A stretch of DNA of 20,897 nucleotides. It comes from Isoetes engelmannii. Its lineage: Eukaryota > Streptophyta > Lycopodiopsida > Isoetales > Isoetaceae. The notes beneath the pieces are model-generated. The model worked only from the letters and a program-made list of their open reading frames with translations, was not told the origin of the DNA and did not search any database. This document shows positions 9,401 to 19,636 of this stretch, piece by piece. Each line of letters begins with the position of its first letter. Position 1 is the first letter of the stretch. The stretch lies in the NCBI GenBank assembly GCA_011763485.2, contig JAANSK020275936.1, forward strand, positions 1 to 20,897, in the 5' to 3' direction. The position numbers and the translations under genes were made by a program.

Positions 9401-10931
9401 TATGATTGACGTGGTTATATGTGGTAACGGGTAGCCCATGAATATAGAATCAGAAGAAACAGTGACAGAAATGTTTTATATGGGTATGTAACTACCGCTA
9501 AGAAACAGAATCAACATTGTTTTACAACTATAACATCTTCAATTAGGGAGAAAAGCAATACCAACACCTATTCTAAGAGAATTTTCTTCTTCAATTTCGG
9601 CGGTAACTCCAACTGCTTCCTTCCTGATTACATGTACCCAAGATAAATAAGGCAATTTCTATTTCATGCTAAAAGTTTATGATTCTCCAAACCAGACAGA
9701 TCCAAATCTGCTAATATTGTACAGTTCCAGATAAAGTAAAACTTTATATCTCAATTTCGAATGAAATTGTTACTGAATCAGAATTACAGGAAAATAATAC
9801 TTCATAGTTATAAACGAACCACAACATTGCAGGTCAAATTCTGACCTTTTTGCCCTTCATAGCATCAGCTATCCGTTTCTTTACTTCCGTTCACGGCTAA
9901 GAAATAAAAAGACGTATCACAACATTACTTCTGGCAATGTTAATTAATTCGTTCCTATTGCAAGTCGTATCTCCTATAGAGTGATAAAGAAGCAGAAATA
10001 CAAAGATCCCATGCACATAAAAAATGACTGGCTTGGTTCAAGAAGTCATGAACCCTATGCTGCTTGAGGTACAAATTTTTAACCCATCTTCTAAGTGGTA
10101 GTTTGTGGCACTGCATTTTCAAATGCTGTCCAATTGACACTAGAAGCGTTAAACGACGTACTCTTGTTATGTGCCTTGTTCTCTGAGTAATCCAAGTACA
10201 ATGCCTTCCATTTCTTTCAGCATGCCTGGTGGTCCTTGTCAAAATCAGGACATAAACCAACAAGCCAACAAACCTTGTTTATAAGGCACTCCAGAAATTC
10301 ACGCATGCCTTGTTTTGGGGGCTTGCAAAATTCATCTTGCATCTCACCCCAGACATGAACCGATGTTACTGTCCATTTTTCTTCCCACCTTGCATACTTG
10401 TTAGAAGCATCTCCTTTCTCATCTAGTTTGTTCCTCCATTTTTCCCTTTTTTACCTGACCTGTTAGGGACATCTCCTTTCTCATCTCCATTTGCTTTTCC
10501 TTTTTTTACCTGACCCTCTTTGCCTCTTCATTTGCTTCAGAAATTGGGTGCTGCTAGAATGTGCAGAAGGAGAAGGAATAGTGTACGCTGATGGAATAGG
10601 AAGATGGTATAGAGCAGCAGAAGCTTGTGAATCTTGGGGAGAAGTAGTTGCCTTGTAAGAGAATGAAATGGAAGAAGCATGTGAATTTTGAGAATAGGCA
10701 GTGGCAACATAGGGAAACGGGTTGGGAAGCTGGGAAGAAATCTTCATTGAATAAGATGGAGCTGGTCGCTCATATGGAAAGGGAATTGGAAATCTTGGTC
10801 TTGGATGGGGAAAACAATATCAACTGGTGTATCCATGTATGCAACAATTGAAACATGCAATCAATTTCTGATACAATGATATCATCACACAAAGACATTG
10901 AAAAACAATAATCCTGAATCGAACAAGTACC
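6404..10931 (-). CDS. Gene 2: unnamed low-complexity/coiled-coil protein, multi-exon
   Basis: I do not recognise the family. A phase-consistent model joins exons 10747-10510, 10422-10274, 9878-9846, 9300-9284, 8946-8809, 8691-8652, 7264-7198, 7108-6878, 6747-6533 and 6457-6404, giving at least 394 residues; the stop was not found with confidence. A likely 5' UTR exon ends at 10931 (CAG/GTACTTG). Residues 1-70 are rich in Ser, Pro, Tyr and Ala. A Trp-rich segment follows (NKYARWEEKWTVTSVHVWGE, about 90-109), then a basic stretch (KKRIADAMKGKK) and SSKRPAG. A charged coiled coil with LRLEKEASKTEAKLAAIKAA spans about 158-192. The rest is polar with many Lys, Glu, Asp and Ser. Oddities are a 17-nt microexon (9300-9284), a probable GC donor at 6877-6876, weak acceptors for the exons at 9878 and 7264, and a tandem duplication at the second intron. 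If the 9300 segment were instead the first exon, its ATG at 9297 would start a shorter protein MAGRSSKRP, and the upstream exons would be a separate gene. Confidence 0.55.
7471..8206. repeat. Four-copy tandem array, unit about 180 bp, in gene 2 intron
   Basis: Units begin near 7471, 7635, 7828 and 8007 at the shared phrase CCTCAACCTCCAGATATTGG. Each contains ACCATGGTTTCAATTTGAAT and ends near CATATTGCAAGC. The first unit is shorter through an internal deletion. The units are strongly similar but clearly diverged, so the array is not brand new. It fills much of the 1.4-kb intron between exons 8691-8652 and 7264-7198. Short open frames inside it are repeat copies, not genes. Confidence 0.9.
10422..10514 (-). 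repeat. Diverged tandem duplication at a gene 2 splice junction
   Basis: Two units of about 50-60 bp, read on the minus strand, begin GTCAGGTAAAAAA and end GAGAAAGGAGATG plus CTAACA. Three stop codons lie between the two TGG codons, which are 51 nt apart in the same frame. The best model splices from 10510 (TCAG/GTAAAA) to 10422 (AACTAG/ATGAG). This removes most of both units as an intron of about 87 nt. Confidence 0.6.
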
Positions 10932-11390
10932 TGAATTTGAAATGCACGCACCAGATCGATGTCGCACCAAATCAATTGTCACCCAATCAACTATCAGAGA
11001 TCGATTATCGAAGAGTAAGTTCTGAACGGAGGAGTTGGATTTTTGTTGCAAGAGAAGATATTTCGCAGGCTTCCTTCAGCGTGGGAAGGACGAAATTCTC
11101 TTGGTTGTTCTCCGTCACCCTAATTGCCAGCAATATTCCCCGACAATTAAACCACCGCCACGGCAGCAATGCATGTCGTTGCACAATTATTTGTAGGGCA
11201 AATTTTAAAAATGCCTTTTTTTTTTAAATTGAGAAAATGCCTTTGTTTTAGGGGTATTTTTGATAAATAACCATAACTTTTTTGTAGTGATTCAAAATGT
11301 GCTTTTCAGACATATTATAGATGAGGATAATATCTTCTCATCAAAACTAAAATCATTTAAATCGGAGTTCGGAAGAAGTTATGATCATTT

Positions 11391-11528
11391 TATGTTTTAC
11401 GCAAATTACCCTTAAAATAGAGGCATTTTTGCAATTTTGCAAACCAAGGGCATTTTAATTATGTTTTACGCAAATTACCCTTAAAATAGAGGCATTTTTG
11501 CAATTTTGCAAACCATTAAGGGCATTTT
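11391..11528. repeat. 69-bp tandem duplication
   Basis: Two head-to-tail copies start TATGTTTTACGCAAATTACC (11391 and 11460). About the first 55 bp are identical, and the ends differ by a short TT insertion. They lie in the presumed upstream region of gene 2. Confidence 0.9.
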
Positions 11529-11673
11529 TTAAATTTGCCTCGCAATTTAATATGTTCATGTGAATCATGTCGAATCTTCGCCCTAATTTTAGATAATAAA
11601 ATGTCTGATACAAGTTTTCAGAAAGAGGCAATAGCTTCACTATTCTACTACGTATCATATTAAAAGCAGGCTA

Positions 11674-11816
11674 GCCACCATAAGATTTTTGTTGAAACTA
11701 CACGCAGTAGTTTTAGAGTTGGCCACTATAAGCTTTTTGTTGAAATTACAGGCAGTATTATTAGAGTTACATGATTTAAAAGACAGGTACAATTTCATAG
11801 TAATTTCAACAAAAAG
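11674..11816. repeat. Direct and inverted repeats downstream of TIC62
   Basis: Two direct copies of about 47 bp start at 11674 and 11722 (GCCACCATAAG and GCCACTATAAG). A perfect 17-bp inverted repeat pairs CTTTTTGTTGAAATTAC (11733-11749) with its complement at 11800-11816, a potential stem with a loop of about 50 nt. It lies 170-300 bp past the TIC62 stop and so could be in the 3' UTR. Confidence 0.8.
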
Positions 11817-11822
11817 TCAATG

Positions 11823-11882
11823 TCTCAAGTAATAACATATATGTACATGTGCTCTCAAGTGATAATATATATGTACATATGC
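11823..11882. repeat. 30-bp tandem repeat, two copies
   Basis: Two copies starting TCTCAAGT (11823 and 11853) share ATATATGTACAT and differ at a few positions. The position is about 100 bp past the TIC62 stop. Confidence 0.8.
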
Positions 11883-11986
11883 TTGTTTCATATTGCAGAT
11901 GCATGGTACTAGCCATGTACATTGTTTGCACATTGTATTTAGATTGAAAGCTACAACAACACGTCCATCTATGTGAAACTTCTCTC

Positions 11987-13736
11987 TTAAGAATCCTCGG
12001 AATCAGCTTGTGGCTTCTGCCATGGCCACAAGAAAGTTGTTGCTGCTTTCGCTTTCTCTGTGGCTAGCCTTTCCCTCTCTGCAACTTCGGCAGCAAAAGT
12101 TTGTGCTAATTCACTCGTGTTGCCATCTTCTCTACTTGAACTTGCATCCATAATGTTCACCACAGAGGTCTTGTCCCCCAGGATACCCTCCTTATTGGCT
12201 ACTTGTTTCATTGCAACCACGGGAGGCCTTGGTGATGGGGATGATGGAGGCTTCAGATCAATATACCTATAAGTAACAGTTAGACTGGTTTCATCTGAAA
12301 GTCTGACTCAAGTTAAAATAAACAGATCATACTGCATACATGAAGTATCTCTATGACAACCAGTCATTGGAATGAGTTCTGGAACCATGTTCTATGTTTT
12401 AAGTTAGTGCATGTATGTCTGCCCAATATGTTAGTAACTCCATTCCCACATTTTCCAATCGCCATCATGTAACATTTCTATCTCCAAATCCCAATTCAAC
12501 TACTTCAGGAGTGTGAGTTTACATTTACTTCAAGACATACCTTGTGTAGGGAGACAATGGCCGTATTGTTGATGATTGGGGAGACGACGTATTTGCTTTT
12601 GAAACTTCCACCACAGATATTGGAGCTTTGGGGGTCGGAGAAGATGGTGGCTTCAGGTCTGGATATCTAGATCCATTGCAATAGTATAAATAGAATGTTT
12701 CCATGTTCAATTAGTAAATATCACGCATACCTTCTATAAGGAGACAATGGTGATACAGTAAATTGAGCATCCCTAGAGTCGGAATCTAAGGCATCTTCTG
12801 CTAGTGATGTTGGCGTTCCATTTTGTGTTCCATTTTGTGCATTGTCATAAGGCAGGTCCTCTGCGGCTGCTACATCATTCCGTTTTTGCCATGGCCAGAA
12901 TAGAATGCTGGCAGATTTTGCCTGCCTTAATGCGTTCTTTTCTCTTTCTGCAACAGCCTCTGCAAACTGCTGTGGTGTAATTCTTCTTTCTGTTAATGTG
13001 ACATCATTTGACTCTGTGATTTCAAGTCTTTCTCCCTCGATTGAACTGGATGCATCAGTAGTAGATGATTCTGTAGCTACTTCAACAGCTCTATTCTCAA
13101 GCACAGGAGGTTTGGGAGAGGGAGATGAGGGAGGCTTGAGATCTGGATATCTGTAATTGATGCAAAACAAACTAAGCATAACATGATCATTCTTAAAACC
13201 TTCTATAATATGCTTCTGTTTCTGTCACTATACACACCTTGCATAAGGAGATAATGGTCGTGAGTCTGAACGCAAATCTGTCGAGGTTCCTTTTGATGTG
13301 GTCTCAGACTCTGAAGAAGATAATGGTGACGTTTTGTTTGGTTCTATTGTTGTATCTGATTTGAGGTCAGATGCTATCTGTTTCCATGGCCATATAAGAA
13401 CAGATTCTTTAGCTTTCTTTAGAGCAAGCTCTTCTCTTTGTGCAACGAGCTTTGCATAATCCCGGCTGTCAGCCTCTCCTTCATTGTCTGTTTTGCTTTG
13501 CAAAGTTGTGTCTTTGTCATTGGGTAGCAAACCCAGCTGCTTTGGTTTAGGGGATTCATTAGATTTGAGCTCTCTCGTCCCAGGTAGAGGAGGCTTGGGA
13601 GTTGGAGAGGATGGTGGTTTAAGATCTGGGTACCTGCAAAGTTTCCCCTAACTTTATAAGTATCACAGATAACAATGCCAGTTATTAACCACCACCAAGC
13701 TATTGATAGATACCTACATTACATAAGGAGACAATG
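11987..13736 (-). repeat. TIC62: Exon-encoded FNR-binding and WPWQK repeats of TIC62
   Basis: The motif PLSPYxRYPDLKPPSSPxP spans the exon junctions 11/12, 12/13, 13/14 and 14/15. The intron always falls within the codon before YPDL (YIDL in the last copy). The known TIC62 and TROL motif is a Pro/Ser-rich SPYxxYxDLKPPxSPxP that binds FNR. Exons 11 to 14 each have lengths divisible by three and start and end in phase 2. A second motif, WPWQK (WPWKQ in one copy), occurs at residues 666-670, 801-805, 937-941 and 1114-1118. In the last three copies a basic helix of the form VAxREx(5)KAK precedes it. Exon 14 (42 residues) carries an FNR motif half at each end but no WPW module. Confidence 0.9.
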
Positions 13737-16700
13737 CCTGCAACTGATCTCTCTTACTAACTTCTTTTGCATAATTGTCTTTCTCTGTAGAAAATGATAT
13801 TTCTAACTTTGAATTTGACAGAGACATCACTTCATTATCCTCTTTCGATGCTGTATCAAGCACAGGTTTTTGCCATGGCCAGGTAAAAGAAAATGGTTTA
13901 CTTTCCATTCCTAAAGAAAGTTTGTCTGGTTGAGGCATAGCTTCCGCACTTTTACGCACAGTTGTATATGCAGGAGTTTCTTTATTTTCTGTGCTGGAGT
14001 TTTCAGGCGCCTTACTTCTGTTCTGTGTCTCTACTGCTTCTGAAGAAAGCCTTTCTGATAAAGGCATTATTTTACTGGCTTCTGCACCTTTATCCACAGC
14101 TGTAGCATATGCAATAGTTTCTGGAACTAAATTTTCTGCGTTGGATATTTCAGACACCTTATTTTTGATCTGTGTTTCTACTGGCGCATCATTATTTTTA
14201 CTCGAAACATCCTCATCTTTCTGTTTCGTAACTTCATCTTGTACAGTACGTTGTTTACCTAGAGTAGAACCTGTGGGTTTACGGTCAGCACCAGATCGTT
14301 TTCCTGTCTCCTTAGTTTCTCCAGGCATACTCACAATCTGGTTGGGTGAATCTTCCATAGGACTTTGACTCTTCTTCGAGGCTTTGGAAGAATTGGCAGC
14401 TCCAGCTGAACGTTTCTCAATATTGTCAATAAATTTGGAAGATTCCACAATATTAGCCTTTTCTTGCTCTGACAATCTGCAAAGGAAATGAATTTGATCA
14501 ACAGGGAGTACAATACAAGATATAAGTTTGAGGTGGATAGTAAGCCAGGGGCTTACACTTGCCCTCTCCTAGCAGCATCTGCAATGGCGCCTGCCAATGC
14601 TTTGGCAGTGGCAGCAGCAACCGCAGCAGACTTCGCTTGTTCAAGAACCTCAGCTTTCTCCTTTTCTAATCTTATTTTCTCTCGGATTGCAAGCTTCTCT
14701 TCCTCTTGTAGTGTCAAAAGCTCAGCTTCTCGCTTTCTCCGCATCTCCAACTTAATTTTCTTCTCCATCGCATCATTTTCGCGTACACTTTGTTGTTTTG
14801 CACTCCTTTCCTATCAAGGTAACCGATAGTTTCTGGTATTTGAGTATGTCCTATGTGTACAGACGTGCAGACCCATGAAAACAGATCTAAAGCACCTTCA
14901 CAATTTTAACATTAGATTCGCCTTTGACAGCATTAAGTTTAGTTGAGGTAGTTTTTTCAGACATGCTCAGCTTCTGGTCTGCAGGAATTGTTGCAAGTTG
15001 CTCCTCAATTGGTACCAAAGGTGCTGTTGTTTCTGCAATTGCTTCTACTATTTTGTTCTCTGATAGAATTAGGTTATTTACAATACATGCTAGTAGCTCC
15101 GCTACCTGGAAAATAAAACTCCGTCAGTTCCATTTTCACTTAAAAACACATTTCGATGTACTCTCATCAAAAGATCAAGAAAAATATATTTTTGTTAATG
15201 AATGGTGATGGTTATACTAGCAGCCAAAAAACATTTCCCTGTTCCTCTTTGCATGTGCAGATTGACTCTGTATAATGGAAAAATGATGTTTCATCAGAAA
15301 TTCTATCCTAGTGAATGCAACAATGCCACACAGCCCATTAAATTGCTGTACTTCGATGCAGCCTGCAATACCCCAACCTTGTCTAGGTGTCACTGCTATC
15401 ATATATAATACACTAGAAGCTCTCATTTAATGACAATTAATCATTGCAGCTCTTCCAGTGTATACTGAGTCAATTTGTGCATTGAAGCAGACAACTGAAA
15501 TTTCACCTAGATGCTCATATTTCATGACCGTCACACGTTATTGTACTAAACATGCTTTTACTTTCTTGTCTAATTACTTGTAAGCATAAATTGTTTAGCA
15601 TACTTGAAGATTTGATACTTGGCCCCCAGTGAAGGTATCCATGGGAGCAAGTAGCAGGTTGTGAGTTTCTTTATACGCATCCGTTGGGCGTTCCATGCCA
15701 CCAGGCCTAACAATCTACATCAGACAACACAAATAGCATTTTTTAGACTAAGCCCTGCTAGAAATAGTCTATCCACATATAATTTTCTTATTACCGTATA
15801 GGCCATTCCACTATCTTGTAAAGCCTTTTCTGCCTTTGCTTTCCACACAAGGACGCCCCAAAATAGGCTGCACTATGAACTACATGAAATTAGATCAATT
15901 AAACTAGTATATTTCACTAAGAAAGGAACTAGTCCATTGCAAAATGCCACAATGAATCTATAGACTAAACCTATGTCAGTATGAAAAGGTGCGTACTTGA
16001 GGACAGCTGCTGGCCAGCCAAATTTAGTCGTCCCAAGTGATGTAACTAGCACAAAATGATTTATGTTTGCCAGTTTTGCTGCGGAAAGGCAGTTTTTAGA
16101 AGCGAGGTAAGAAGCAAATTAAATATATAGCGAGATAACATTTACTTTACAAGAAATTTTAATAACATAATAGAGATAATATTTACTTTTCACGAAATTT
16201 GACAACATAATAGTAAGAAAAGGAAACAATGGAACCAACATCACTTTGGCTGCCACTGCCAGGCAGCTGAGCATTAGCATACCTACTAATTACTTGCAAC
16301 AGATAAATTGCCAACATGACACAGGTTTTTGACAGCTTAAAAGCTTGAAAATACATCCCTCCTGGAACTGAATTAAGTTGAATAGTTAATCCTATTGGGA
16401 TATACTTAATTTTTGTCTTAGAACTTTCTCCAGATGCAGAAATATATGTGCTCTATAAATTACGAGTTCCATTTCAACCTATGTTCCTGAACCATCATCA
16501 CTGGTCTACAGACGACCAGTGATATGAGAAGCACAATCTTTTTATTATCCTAGACCAAACTTCCTAAAAAAGACATAACCTTCTTACCTTTATCAATCAA
16601 GTTTTTCGTTGCTTTGTAGTCAATGCGATATGGTCCTGTCACATCCAATACCTCCTTTTCACTTGCCCCGATTGCACAAACTACTATGCCTGCATTTCCT

Positions 16701-18216
16701 AATGCCCCTTCAATGCCATCCATATCCTCTAAGTTGCACTCAACAATCTCCAGCTTATTCCGTTTCCTTGAAGTAAAAAGCTCTAGAAACTTTGAAGGCT
16801 GTATAAGAGCATAATTAGCCTCAGAAAGCTGCAAGGCCATTTGTCTAAAGGAAGCAATATGTTGCAGTCATGAACTTTGGAATGTATGTGACTATCCCAC
16901 TTTCAGATGAGAAATGCACAACAGTATGACCAATTGCGTACATACAGGGTAAGGGTATGTCTAAGAAGAGAAATTTTAATTACACTCAACTGCTTCAACC
17001 TTTGAGGAGATACCAATTTGCATAATTTGGTATGAGGATGTTGAAACTGTTGATGAATAACTCGAGAAATGCTCGTGATGGTAAGCTAACAACAAGGATC
17101 AGAAGACAGTTAAAGAATAGGGAAGGACACAGGTAGAACAGAAATGTTTATACTCTATCATCCTCAACTTTACAAGGTAGCCATCTATGCCAACAAGTCT
17201 ATACTGCAAAAAGCATCTATACCCTCATATACTGAACATACCAAATCACAGTCACCAATGCATCTTCAAGATACAAAAGTTGATTTCATTGCTTGGATAA
17301 GCCTGCATAATTTTGAGAAAGATGCGGCATTTTGTAGAATCTCAATATTTGGAAATGCATTTTCTAACGATGTATACATCATTATGGTTCTCTTGATTAT
17401 ATGAAAGAACTTACTGCAAAATTCGGCAGTCTTGAGTTTTCTTGTTCATTGCTACCTGTTGACTACATAAGAATAAGAAAATTCAAACACAATTTTATAG
17501 ATATAATCCATGTGCTACAAAGCTGCTACCTGAAGTAGTGCTTCAGCTTTTTCTACACTCCTAACACCTGCTCTGACCGAGAATCCCAATCTTAGGAGTT
17601 CTCTGCATTGTTGATTGGGAGAGAAGTCGGTTGTCTGTGAGAAAGAATTAACCAGTATGGGAAAATGATTACCTCACAGTGCGGGATCCAACTTTACCAG
17701 TAGCTCCAGCAACAAAAACAACATTATTATCTCGTTTTACATACTCTGTCTTTCTATCTAGCGGTAGCTTCCATATGGGTTTAGCGGGTGATTTTGAGCT
17801 GGGTTTTTCTGACGAGTTCGATCTCACTGAAAGACAGACATAAAAAGCAACAACGTGAGACACAAGCATGCCATGTCCGATCCTAAGAAATCATGCATGT
17901 AAACATTGCATTAAGCCCAAAAGACAAAGTGAAGAATAAGAAAATGAGACAAATTGCAACGACACGGAGGCATATATTGAAATGGGTCGTATTGATTCTA
18001 GTGTAAATTACAGCTAAAAAGATACAAGTTAAAGATCAGAATTGAAAGCTGAGGAAAGCTTAATTTGTTACCTCTAGTCCGACGAATTCGATAGCCAAGG
18101 TGACGAGTTCCATAATGGGGACGAATTCGAGGGTATATTGCAGCTGAAAACGATGAAGATAAATCTGGGCATAAAGAGGAGGAGCAATTTGGCGGGATAA
18201 GAAAGGAGGTGGGCAT
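11987..18216 (-). CDS. TIC62: TIC62: chloroplast Rossmann protein with FNR-binding repeats
   Basis: Fifteen exons join in phase: 18216-18072, 17826-17673, 17602-17530, 17455-17415, 16844-16588, 16078-15997, 15867-15795, 15714-15604, 15105-14896, 14810-14557, 14476-13718, 13633-13238, 13150-12731, 12666-12541 and 12266-11987. They total 3381 nt and 1126 residues. Residues 1 to about 50 are Ser- and Arg-rich, a plausible transit peptide. An atypical short-chain dehydrogenase domain follows: NADP-binding GATGKVG (89-95), then GASEKEVLDVTGPYRIDYKA, Y214xxxK218, LVTSLGTTKFG, LNLFWGVL and IVRPGGMERPTDAYKETHNL. The product is known at the chloroplast inner envelope, stroma and thylakoid, where it tethers ferredoxin-NADP reductase. 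Residues 383-466 form a charged helix. Four FNR-binding motifs start near 715, 847, 987 and 1029. The protein is far longer than pea or Arabidopsis TIC62 (about 530-640 residues) because of the C-terminal half. No frame break is seen, and all introns are GT-AG. Confidence 0.95.
14557..14810 (-). other. TIC62: TIC62 exon 10: charged coiled-coil and Ala-rich helix
   Basis: This exon encodes residues 383-467. The first part alternates Lys, Arg and Glu with Leu in heptad-like spacing (EKKIKLEMRRKREAELL, then EEEKLAIREKIRLEKEKAE). The last part is Ala-rich (KSAAVAAATAKALAGAIADA). It sits between the dehydrogenase domain and the repeats. I do not recall such a segment in flowering-plant TIC62. The GTAAGC donor at 14556 keeps phase with exon 11; the nearby GT at 14558 would not. 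Confidence 0.75.
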
Positions 18217-18544
18217 GATGCAGAGGTGATGTGCAGGTTATGGGAACTCCGGTGCCATGGGATTTCAGGAGTTTGGGAGTCCTCCAGATTTCCTTGCTAC
18301 GTGTCGTCACTTAAGTGGATATTATCTAGTAAAATTGATATCTATGATGTTCTGGAGGTTCTGAGAGAAAAAAAGTTCAATTTTAAATTGGGGTCTACTC
18401 TGATTAAGCCACGTAACTTGAAAGCTATGCTTCAGTTTTTCAATGCCAATGCAAGCAAGAACAATAGAAGCAATAAGAGTGTTGCTACATTGAACGACTT
18501 GGTGGTAACGTAAGGGCATAAAGGCTCCTAATCATATCTTAGAA
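18217..18544. promoter_or_regulatory. TIC62 upstream region
   Basis: About 330 bp separate the TIC62 ATG from the first recognisable LINE sequence. A G-box-like ACGTGT lies at 18299-18304, about 85 bp upstream of the ATG, and would fit a light-regulated chloroplast gene, but a single hexamer is weak evidence. An open frame at 18226-18513 on the plus strand is not recognised. Confidence 0.35.
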
Positions 18545-18701
18545 TGGCTAATTGCAATTTTAAGAGAGAAAAAATTCAAGTTCATAGATAAAATTGAAAA
18601 TGTTCAGTTAAAAAAGGCAGAATGTTGAACAGATTCAGACTGTTAGACAACTTATGATGGATGACCCTACTAATATTGTCCTTCATGAAGAGGAGAACAG
18701 A

Positions 18702-18751
18702 CTTGAGATCCAGATTAGGAACTTGGAAGAGTTCCTAATTTGGATCTCAAG
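18702..18751. repeat. 22-bp near-perfect inverted repeat with 6-nt loop
   Basis: The left arm 18702-18723 (CTTGAGATCC...) pairs with the right arm 18730-18751 (...GGATCTCAAG) with one mismatch. The loop is TGGAAG. It lies in the LINE just before the RT, exactly where the reading frame changes. Confidence 0.9.
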
Positions 18752-19590
18752 GGATGGCATTGAAGGCCAAGATAACCAATGCTAAAGATTTAGACAACCC
18801 GTCCTCAGCCGCCTTCTTCAAGAAAGCCAAACAAAGAGTTATTAACAATGCCATTACCCAAATATCTGATATTAATGGTAATTCAATTACTGATGATGCT
18901 ACTATTAGAGAGTATCTTTTCCAGAATTACAAAAGCATGTTTTCTGAAAATTTGGATCAATATGAGATGATTGATGCTCAATTCCAAATCTTTAGTACTA
19001 TTCAACATTCCCAAACTATGAGTGATGATGTCCTCTCCTGCCCTAGTGAGACTGAGATTTTTAAGACTATTGCCAAAATGAAACATGGCAAAGCCCCTGG
19101 GCCTGATGGTTTACCTCCAGAATTCTACATGGAATTCTGGGATGTGATGAAATTTGATCTTTGTACCTTTGTTAAGGGCTTTTGGCACTACATGGAGCTC
19201 TCGCCTGCCTACTCCTCAAGTATGATCTCTATCATTCCCAAGAAATGTAACCCCAACTCCATAAGTGACTACAGACCAATTTCCCTTACCAATACAACTT
19301 ATAAGATTGTGGCCAAGATTATTGCAGATAGGATCAAAAACCATTTGCAGAATACTATTTCAAACTGTCAGTCTGCTTTTTTACCCAAGAGATTCATCCT
19401 TGACAATTATGTGGCAGCAAATGAGGCCCTTCACTGGAGTAAGTTATCTAATCAAAATTGTCTGCTACTCAAATTGGACTTCAAAAGAGCTTACGATTCT
19501 ATTAATTGGAATTTCTTGGAGCATGCCCTTGACTGTGCTGGAATTCACCCCTTACTTATTAAGAGGATCATGGGATTAAATTATAATGCT

Positions 19591-19636
19591 TACTCTGCCC
19601 TGAACATCAATGGTACTCTGCCCTGAACATCAATGG
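19591..19636 (+). repeat. 23-bp tandem duplication in the LINE RT
   Basis: Two exact copies starting TACTCTGCCCTGAACATCAA lie between RT motifs A and B. The 23-bp gain shifts the frame and creates the stop of the 290-codon open frame that starts at 18754. Confidence 0.95.

Larger units (their letters stand above)
11061..11986. other. Spacer between TIC62 stop and gene 2 start
   Basis: The stretch presumably holds the TIC62 3' UTR (next to 11987) and the gene 2 promoter (up to about 11150). Both are inferred from position only. A stretch around 11260-11400 contains a 'cataacttcttccgaactccgattt'-type phrase often seen in plant repeats (read on the minus strand). Several short duplications are listed separately. 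No gene is visible. Confidence 0.5.

Noticed and set aside
9955-10263. 102-codon open frame on the minus strand
   Set aside because: It lies in a gene 2 intron, overlaps no in-phase junction and resembles no domain.
12905-13156. Open frame on the plus strand opposite TIC62 exon 13
   Set aside because: It is the antisense shadow of a well-supported exon with recognised motifs.
13991-14368. 125-codon open frame on the plus strand
   Set aside because: It lies opposite TIC62 exon 11, whose frame continues from the exons on both sides.
18226-18513. 95-codon open frame upstream of TIC62
   Set aside because: No recognised domain; it overlaps the TIC62 upstream region and may be chance or LINE-adjacent debris.
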